A DNA stretch of 64,000 bases from Eutypella sp. D-1. Its lineage: Eukaryota; Ascomycota; Sordariomycetes; Xylariales; Diatrypaceae. This document shows, piece after piece, positions 57,601 to 64,000 of this stretch. Both the position numbers and the translations under genes were made by a program. Below the pieces are notes generated by a model, which saw only the letters and a list, made by a program, of their open reading frames with translations, had not been told where the DNA came from and made no database searches. Location of the stretch: contig JAJTTP010000021.1 in the NCBI GenBank assembly GCA_023313575.1, forward strand, positions 496,001-560,000, written 5' to 3'. Numbering within the stretch: position 1 is the first letter of the stretch; each line of letters opens with the position of its first letter.

Positions 57601-60600
57601 TGGTTCTGGTGTAGCCGATGTAGATGCGGACGAGCGCATCCAAGAACTTATCCATGAGTCGGCTGATTTGAAACGAGAATTGGATATCACGAAGACTCAT
57701 CTGGAGAATGCTCAAGCTCAAGTCGAGCAATACCGAGAGTTGAGCCAGTCCGCGGAGGAGGAGCTCGAGAAGATGAATTCGGCCCAGGAGCAATACGCGC
57801 AGGAAATGGAAGCGAGACTCGCGACGAAGGATGCGACTCTCAAGGAGTTGGAACAACGAGTGGAGGAACTTTCTGCGGAGCTGACCAGGTCTAATAACGA
57901 GTTGTCAACCCTTCACGACTCCCAAGCCGACATCACCCGCCGCCATGAAGAGGAAAAAGCCATCCTCGACGGAGAAATCAAGCGTCTGAAGGATGAAGAG
58001 GAGAAGTATATGGCATCTTCTCAATTCCATCAACAAGATCTCCGGGCACAAGCCGAAATCGCAGCCAACGCCCAACAGGCATACGAGGCGGAAGTGATGA
58101 AGCACGGCGAGACTGCCAAGACCCTTTATGCCATCCGTGCCGAATACAACGACCTGAAGGCTGCCGCCGCCTCAGCTCGAGCCGAAGCCGAGTCTGCCAA
58201 AGCCGCGCTGTTACAGAGCGAAGGCTCTTGGGATGAACGGCGACAAACTTTCGAACAGGAGCTTGCCGAGCTCCGGACGCGAAGGGACGATGCAAACGCA
58301 CAGAACAAATTGCTCCATCAGCAGCTCGAAAATGTATCGGCGCAAGTCTCCGCACTGCAGCAGAGTCGCGCATCAGCCGGGGAGAGCCTAGATACGATCT
58401 CCAGTCAACCGAGCGGGGCTGGTGATGATCAGTTCCGGGAGTTGTCAAATTACCTACGCCGTGAAAAGGATATACTGGAGGTTCAGTATGATCTCAAGGT
58501 TCAAGAAGCCAAGAGGCTCCAACAACAATACGAATACGCCCAGTCCCAGCTAGACGAAGCCAGAGTCAAGTTGGAACAGGAGCGACGTGCGCATGCTGAC
58601 AACGATCGAAGTTCAATGGCCCAGAAAGACCTGATGGCTAAGCTGGAGGAACTCAACCTTTTCCGTGAGAGCAGTGCTGCTCTGCGAGCTGAGGCTCGAG
58701 AGGCGCAGGCTCGGTTGGCTGAAAAGACCGCCAGAGTCACGGAACTGGAAGCCACCATTCAGCCCCTGGAAGCCCAGATCGAAGAGCTACAGAGCCAGCT
58801 CGGGTTTAAGGAGGCGGAGATGAAGCAGCTGCAGGAAGACCGAGACAGGTGGCAGAAGCGTACGGAAGACATCCTCTCGAGGCACGGAAGGAGCGATCCG
58901 GCCGAGGTCGAGGAGCTCAAGCAAACCGTTTCGAACCTGGAAGCAGAGCGAGATGCGCTTCGTGCAGCCGAAGCTCCACTTAAAGAAAGGATTGAGCAGC
59001 TAGAGAAGACTCTCGAAGAAAAGGAAAGCAGCTGGCAAACCACACGTGAAAAGCTCATCAACTCGGCGAAGGAGAAAGCCAGGACTCTCATGGCCCAGAA
59101 GAACGATATAATACGTGAGAAGGAACAAGTGCAGGCCCAGCTGGATGAAGCCAACGGTCAAGTTTCCACCACCAAAGTGGAGATCGAGACATTGAAGAAG
59201 GAGAGGAGTTCCTTTGAAAGCCAGCTTAATGCCTTCAAGCGTCAAGTTGAGGTCCTCCAAGAGGAAGCCAAGAAGAACTCAGCAGTCCCCGCGCAGCCCG
59301 CCCCGGCCGAGCCTAGCAATGATTCACAAGCTATTTCTGAGCTCCAAACCCAGCTCGACGAAGCACGGGCTGAGCTGGAAACCATCAAATCCCAGAAGGC
59401 GGGTGTCGAGCAAGAGCTTGAGAATCTCCGGGGCCAACTATCTTCTACGATTGCCGAGAGAGACCAGGCTATTGCGAATGCCCAGGCGAACGCAACAAAC
59501 GGCGACGCGCCAGCAGCGAACGGGGAGAGCGTAGCGGTCTCGCAGCAGGCAACGTCCGCACCGCTCACAGACGAAGAACGCAAGGCTCTTGAAGAGAAGA
59601 TCGCGGCCGCCGAAGCCCGAGCTGCAGAATACGAGGCGAGGGCCAAGGAGGCAGAAGAAAACATCAACGCAACGGTGAAGACTCGATGTGACAAGATGAA
59701 GGAATCGTTGAATAAGCGTCTTAACGATTACAAGTCTCAGCTGGAGACCGAGAGGACTCAGATGAATCAAGAGTTTGACCAACAGAAGGACAAGATGGAG
59801 TCCGACTACAAGTTACGCGTGGAACAAGAACGCAAGATCTGGGAAGCAGAGCACCCGACTACGTCAAATAACCCACCGGCGACACCCGTCAAGCAAGCGC
59901 CGTCAGAGACTCCAACGGGTACCCCTACTACTTCCGTTCCAGATCTCAGCGGCCTGAGCGACAAAGACACGCGGGACCTAATCTCGAATAACCCTACGCT
60001 CAAGAGTATCGTGCAAAATAACATTAGGAATAAACTTGCTGCCGAAACCAAGAAACTACGGGAGGAGCTCGAGTCGGCACAAAAGACTGAGTGGGAACAG
60101 AAAGTCGCGCAAGCCCGTGAGCAGGCGACCAAACTCGCGTCTTCCAAGAGTAACCTGCAACTCAACATGGCGGACAACAGGATACGCACCGCGCAAGCGA
60201 AATTGGGTGTCGTGGAGAAGGCCGCACAGGAAACGCCTGCACGGCCTGTTGGCGAGGTGTGGAATGAGGCTAAGAACGCGAAACCTGCACCTCCCGCCCC
60301 GGCTGCCGCAAAACAACCGGCACAGCAAGCGGCTCCGGCAGCGGGTCAAGCCACCGCTCCATCCTCCGCGCCAAATGCACCGGCACCGGCCGCAGCACCT
60401 GCATCTTCGATCGCGAAACCTCCTGCACCGTCAACGCAGGCATCGCCAGCGGCGCCAGCGGCTGCAGACAAGCCAGCTGGTACGTCCCTTCCTCCTCGAC
60501 CTGTCAATTCGAATATGCTAAGCAAATCAGCTCCGCAAGCGCAAGTCAACCAGCCTGCAGCAGTAGCGGCGGCTCCGGCTCCAGGACCTTCAAGCGGCAT

Positions 60601-60814
60601 TCCTAAACCGACGGGATTGCCCATGCCCGGCAACCGGGGCCGCGGCGGAGCACGTGGACGCGGAGGCCGTGGGGGCGCACAGCAGGGACGTGCCAGCCTC
60701 AACGCCTCGGCGGAGAATTTCCAGCCGGGAAATAAGCGCCCGCGCGGCGATTCGGAAGCGGGCAACGGTGCCAAGAGGGCGAGAGGTGGTGGCGGTGGTG
60801 GTGGTGGGCAATAA
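54665..60814 (+). CDS. mlp1: nuclear-pore basket protein TPR/Mlp1-type
   Basis: Two exons, 54665..54953 and 55038..60814, giving 2021 residues. The start is the ATG of MAAAVDLGYLATHLGMPQENL, the conserved N-terminus. A GTG seven codons upstream is in frame but not used. The 84 bp intron is GTAAGT...CCAG. From about residue 40 to 1700 the protein is almost continuous coiled coil, dense in Glu, Gln, Lys and Leu heptads. It includes the TPR/MLP block KTLYAIRAEYNDLKAAAASARAEAESAKAAL near the middle. The last roughly 250 residues are disordered, Pro/Ala-rich, and end in GRGGARGRGGRGG and GNGAKRARGGGGGGGGQ, an RGG/NLS-like tail. TPR/Mlp proteins form the nuclear basket and take part in mRNA export quality control. 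Human TPR has 2363 residues and yeast Mlp1 1875. Confidence 0.95.
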
Positions 60815-61743
60815 TTTACTTTCCCTTGGATGTGTCCTGCGAGCGACGACATTGGGTCTGCAATGTAGAAATCTAGCTTTTTGGCCGATCCTCTTTCATT
60901 GTCTACGAGGCTTTCGTGGGGTTACAACATAGGGGGGCGAGGGGCAAATCGCATCGTGTATTCTTATTATTATATGTACCATGACGGGAAATTTGCTTTC
61001 ATGAGATGATTAAAAAACCATATGCATGGCGTTTTCTTTTTTCCTTTTCTGGACTTAATCTACGGACAAGAGGGCAGAGAATAGGGAACCTATGTGAGAG
61101 GGAGGCAATGGGTTCTTCAAGTTGCATGACATTCTGAATGTGCGGTTGTCGTAGGCTAGGATAATGAACGAGAGACAGAGAGAGAGAGAGAGATCATTAA
61201 AATATGTTTACAGTAAAGTGAAAGTTCAGCACGACAAAGAGCGCAAGACTCAGGAGTATAAATTTGCGAGTTCTTCCACTGGGCTTTAATTTAACAACCG
61301 TTCATGGCCTGCATGCCCGGGCCTATGTATTGGCTGCTATCGTCAAGTACCAAGTAATATATGTAAAAATCGAAGAATTGAAACCTCCTGCTTCTAGTGC
61401 AATCTACATAGCTATTGTGTCCTAACATGCGTGTCTCCATGCCCACCCAGTCTTGCCAGTCAGTAGGTAGACAACCCAAGAGCCAACTTGCAATAGCTTC
61501 CTTCGTATGCATACTTAGGTAATTAGCTACCTGGACTACACTAAACTTGTCCAGCTGGGGCACGCTAGGAAGCCTCACCCCTGTCGTCGGGTGAACCAAT
61601 CACAAAACGGCGAGCTCCGAGGAGGGCTTTTCGCATGACGACAACGGGACAAGGCGCAGTTACAGTAGTAGTTGGCAGCGGTTTCAGCCTGCAAGTTGGG
61701 GCTTGGAAAAGCAGGCAGGTTGGCAGGCTGTACTTACCATAAC

Positions 61744-61753
61744 TACCTAGGTA
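61744..61753. repeat. TACCTAGGTA palindrome
   Basis: Exact copy of the dispersed decamer; another lies 129 bp further at 61873-61882. Confidence 0.9.
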
Positions 61754-62165
61754 AGTATGTACATATTAGTGGAACTCCTGGAGCATCGTGACTGGGGGGG
61801 ATGAATGAATGAATGAATGCATGGATGATAGGATGGCTGAAGAGAGTCTGGGCTGTCTGGGGATAAGGTAACTACCTAGGTAACTAACTGCATATGTCCA
61901 TATACATATATATCGTGGTCCTTCCTCTCTTACATCCCACACTACCTACCTTCACACCGTAACTCTCCCAGCTGGTAAACAAAATCGTGCAATATCACCA
62001 CACCCTACTTACTACATAACTAACGCCATTTTATACATCCATACCGTGGTTTGTATATACATATTTCTCACGCATCATCTCTTAAGCTTTCAAGGTGAGT
62101 TAGTCAGTCAGTCGGTTTGGTTTTCGATTTTTCCCGCCCCGGAGGTTCATTATCAAGTTGTTAGA

Positions 62166-62176
62166 GGGGGGGGGGG
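62166..62176 (+). repeat. poly-G run (11 nt)
   Basis: Eleven consecutive G on the plus strand in the spacer upstream of the micro-protein gene. Confidence 0.85.
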
Positions 62177-62476
62177 ACTATGTAGAGGACTCACTCGATG
62201 GGAACCTTCGCCACATTACGTTTGTTGCGCATGTTACACACGGGCGGGGAATGTAAGAAAAATGTGGGATAGTTAGAAGAAAACATTCACATCTTTCCAA
62301 CCAAAGAAAGATCCAAGACCGATCCCACTAACATCACACATACCCAAAGTAAACCACAACTTCCAAAATAACCGACCTTGTCTTCTTGTCTTCCAAGGAC
62401 GGCCTAGAATAGAATCGCCACTTGCACCCGCGCGACGCAACCACCTCATCCCATACGACGACAGAAGCCCAGAAAA

Positions 62477-62659
62477 ATGGCGTGCAACACCCACTCTCAC
62501 TCCCACGCCCCCGTCGACGAAAACAAGACGGGACCCGGCAGCGCGGCGTCGTCGACCATCGAAAGCATCGTGAAGCCGGCCGAGGCCACGGGCGGCCGTA
62601 CTCGCTGTATCGAGTGCGGCGACTACGAGTGTTGCTGTATCCCGTGTACCGTCATGTGA
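62477..62659 (+). CDS. 60-residue Cys-rich micro-protein with C-terminal CaaX box
   Basis: Starts MACNTHSHSHAPVDENKTGPG and ends CIECGDYECCCIPCTVM. The final CTVM fits a CaaX prenylation signal, with Met as the last residue favouring farnesyl. Six Cys lie in the last 17 residues, so extra palmitoylation or metal binding is possible. The His-Ser-His-Ser-His stretch near the start is also metal-like. It has no signal peptide and no TM helix. A small cytosolic protein tethered to membranes by lipid is inferred. The ATG context (AAAAATGGC) is good. Codon use looks GC-biased and coding-like compared with the flanks. An overlapping minus-strand ORF of 235 codons (62273..62980) has biased composition and is judged a shadow. 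Confidence 0.6.
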   Translation: MACNTHSHSHAPVDENKTGPGSAASSTIESIVKPAEATGGRTRCIECGDYECCCIPCTVM

Positions 62660-63446
62660 AGCAAGCAAGCAAGCTACACAGGGGGAGGCAGCAGCAGCAG
62701 CAGCAAGTGCAGATGAGTCGATGGGATGATGAGACGAGATGAGAGTGATGAAGGCGATGAGGTTACGCTTTTGGGGGGGGGGGGGGGGACGCCAGGGGTG
62801 TAAAAGCTGGGAGAGGGAGGAGACGCTTGCTTGGTTTTTTTCCCCCCAACACGATGAAGGGATCACGAATGTCGTGCGGGTGAATGACTGCCTCTGTCTG
62901 CGCACACGTGCACACGAAAACGCGGGAACATGAATATGAATACAAATATAAATACAGAAATGCAGAAATACAAATAACACACAACACGAATGAAATACGC
63001 GATGCGATGCGATGCGATAGGGGAACGACGTGCTTGGGTCCTAGCAGGCTGCAAAAGACGCGTGAGGGTTTATTTCGATCATTCGCTTGTTGACTCATGA
63101 TTGATACAATGATTCCTACATGTGTAACTAGTAAGAGACAAACGTAAAATTCTCAGAATATTGCGTGAAGAGAAAAAAAAAAAAAAACTAGAATGGGGGT
63201 ATCTTGCGGGCGCCGCATTTTTTCCTCTCGTTGGCGAGCTAGCTAGCCACAGAAAAACAGGCCGACCGTGTTTATATGTTCGGCTTGGGAAGAAAAAAAA
63301 AGAAACGAACTCGTTTACAAGAGGAAGCAAATGTCCCAGAACGCCATGAAAATGCAGATATGGACTGGCACACCAAGATGCTCCTAGATAATCATAACGC
63401 CATTTCCCTCTTCCCATCCAATTTTTTTCGCCTCGCCCAGCGCATA
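62660..63446. other. intergenic between convergent genes
   Basis: 787 bp with a 16-base G run at 62773-62788, imperfect ATACAAAT arrays near 62930-62975 and a GATGC repeat near 63000. No gene is supported. Confidence 0.5.
62773..62788 (+). repeat. poly-G run (16 nt)
   Basis: Sixteen consecutive G, 114 bp past the micro-protein stop, probably within its 3' UTR. Confidence 0.85.
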
Positions 63447-64000
63447 TCATATCCGACCATCGTAACTCTCCAGGGTCCTCCAGAGCTCCTCATCGCGGGC
63501 CCAGGTAGACGCCCAAAGCGGGGCCTCCTTGCCGGCGGCGGCGGGAACAGCGGGGGGCATCGGTGTCGGTACCGGTAGTATAGAAGTGGCGGAAGAAGGG
63601 TCCGGGACCGCGTCGTCGATCTTGAGGCTGCCGAGCCCCTCGAGCACGCGCTCGACCTTCTCCTTGGCGTCGCGGACGGCGTTGGTCTCGGCGCGGGTGC
63701 GGTCGAGCTGGGCCTGCATCAGAGCGATCAGGGACTCGCGGGCCTGGTGGGGGCGGTACTCGTTGATCAGGTGGTGGAAGTTGATGAAGAGGTCGCGGAT
63801 GTCGGTGATTTTGTCCTCGGCCTGGGTGTTATGTTAGAAAGCGGAATATTCGCATGCAGCACACAGAGAGAGAGAGAGAGAGAAAGGAAGAGGGGGGGAA
63901 AGGAGGAAGAAAAAAAAACATACAGCGCCCGGGTTCGTGGCAAAGACGCCCATGAGCTCGAGGAAGTTCAGCAGCAGGGACTTGGCGAGGCGCTTGAGGA
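63447..64000 (-). CDS. med7: Mediator subunit MED7, 3' part
   Basis: The visible exons are 64000..63924 and 63821..63447 on the minus strand. The gene's 5' end lies beyond the window. The 102 bp intron starts GTATGT and is dominated by a C/T tract. The 149 visible residues begin LKRLAKSLLLNFLELMGVFATNPGA, then AEDKITDIRDLFINFHHLINEYRPHQARESLIALMQAQLDRTR. This is the MED7 hallmark: helix bundle, hinge and the invariant NEYRPHQARE. A coiled segment follows (AVRDAKEKVERVLEGLGSL), then a Pro-rich fungal tail ending ARDEELWRTLESYDGRI. MED7 pairs with MED21 in the Mediator middle module and links activators to RNA polymerase II. Confidence 0.95.

Larger units (their letters stand above)
60815..62476. 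other. intergenic with palindromes and simple repeats
   Basis: 1.7 kb. It carries a GA run (61176-61193), a GAAT repeat (61801-61818), two exact TACCTAGGTA palindromes (61744-61753 and 61873-61882) and an 11-base G run (62166-62176). No gene is supported. The last part is the leader of the micro-protein gene. Confidence 0.5.

Noticed and set aside
62273..62980. 235-codon minus-strand ORF
   Set aside because: Composition is biased (Ser/Ala/Arg/Phe), it overlaps the CaaX micro-protein and a 16-base homopolymer, and it has no domain.

Overview
The window is nuclear DNA of a filamentous ascomycete (Pezizomycotina, most likely Sordariomycetes). The evidence is short introns of about 50-185 bp with GT...AG ends and CTAAC-type branch sites, fungal-type proteins (a Pth11-like rhodopsin-domain receptor, a Chit42-type chitinase, GT15 and GT69 mannosyltransferases, a GH74 xyloglucanase, a GPI-type cell-surface tail) and large gene-poor spacers. 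I cannot name the genus. Every spliced model, apart from the first exon of the 34.8 kb gene, was built by reading splice sites, and each exon sum is a multiple of three.

Layout. 0-11 kb: 3' end of a GPI-anchored protein gene (+), mitochondrial biotin synthase (-), a five-exon Pth11-like membrane receptor (-), a 4.1 kb gene-poor stretch, a three-exon secreted cyanovirin-N-type lectin (+), and Trm7-type tRNA 2'-O-methyltransferase (-) facing MAK5 RNA helicase (+) across a 446 bp spacer. 14-21 kb: a small two-TM protein, an MFS transporter and a four-exon secreted GH18 chitinase (-). 21-28.7 kb: no gene, with simple repeats and copies of a palindromic CCTAGG-centred motif. 28.7-30.4 kb: GT69 (CAP59/CMT1-type) mannosyltransferase. 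32.5-34.1 kb: three diverged copies of an approximately 110 bp repeat. 34.8-48 kb, all minus strand: a small basic H1-like protein, a GT15 (KRE2/KTR) mannosyltransferase with a decayed-looking ORF just behind it, histone chaperone HIR1, and a two-TM cysteine-rich protein. 48.8-64 kb: a minisatellite-encoded TPxQG repeat protein with two CPCPH motifs, GH74 xyloglucanase, the 2021-residue nuclear-basket protein TPR/Mlp1, a 60-residue Cys-rich protein ending in a CaaX box, and the 3' part of Mediator MED7 (-), which runs off the end.

The genes do not form a biosynthetic cluster. Housekeeping genes (biotin synthesis, tRNA and rRNA maturation, chromatin, nuclear pore, Mediator, Golgi mannosylation) are interspersed with single secreted or surface genes lying next to gene-poor DNA. 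I found no tRNA, rRNA, CRISPR array or intact transposon. The least explained items are the three-copy repeat, the dispersed TACCTAGGTA palindrome, the TPxQG/CPCPH protein, the CaaX micro-protein, and the coding-like debris behind the GT15 gene.
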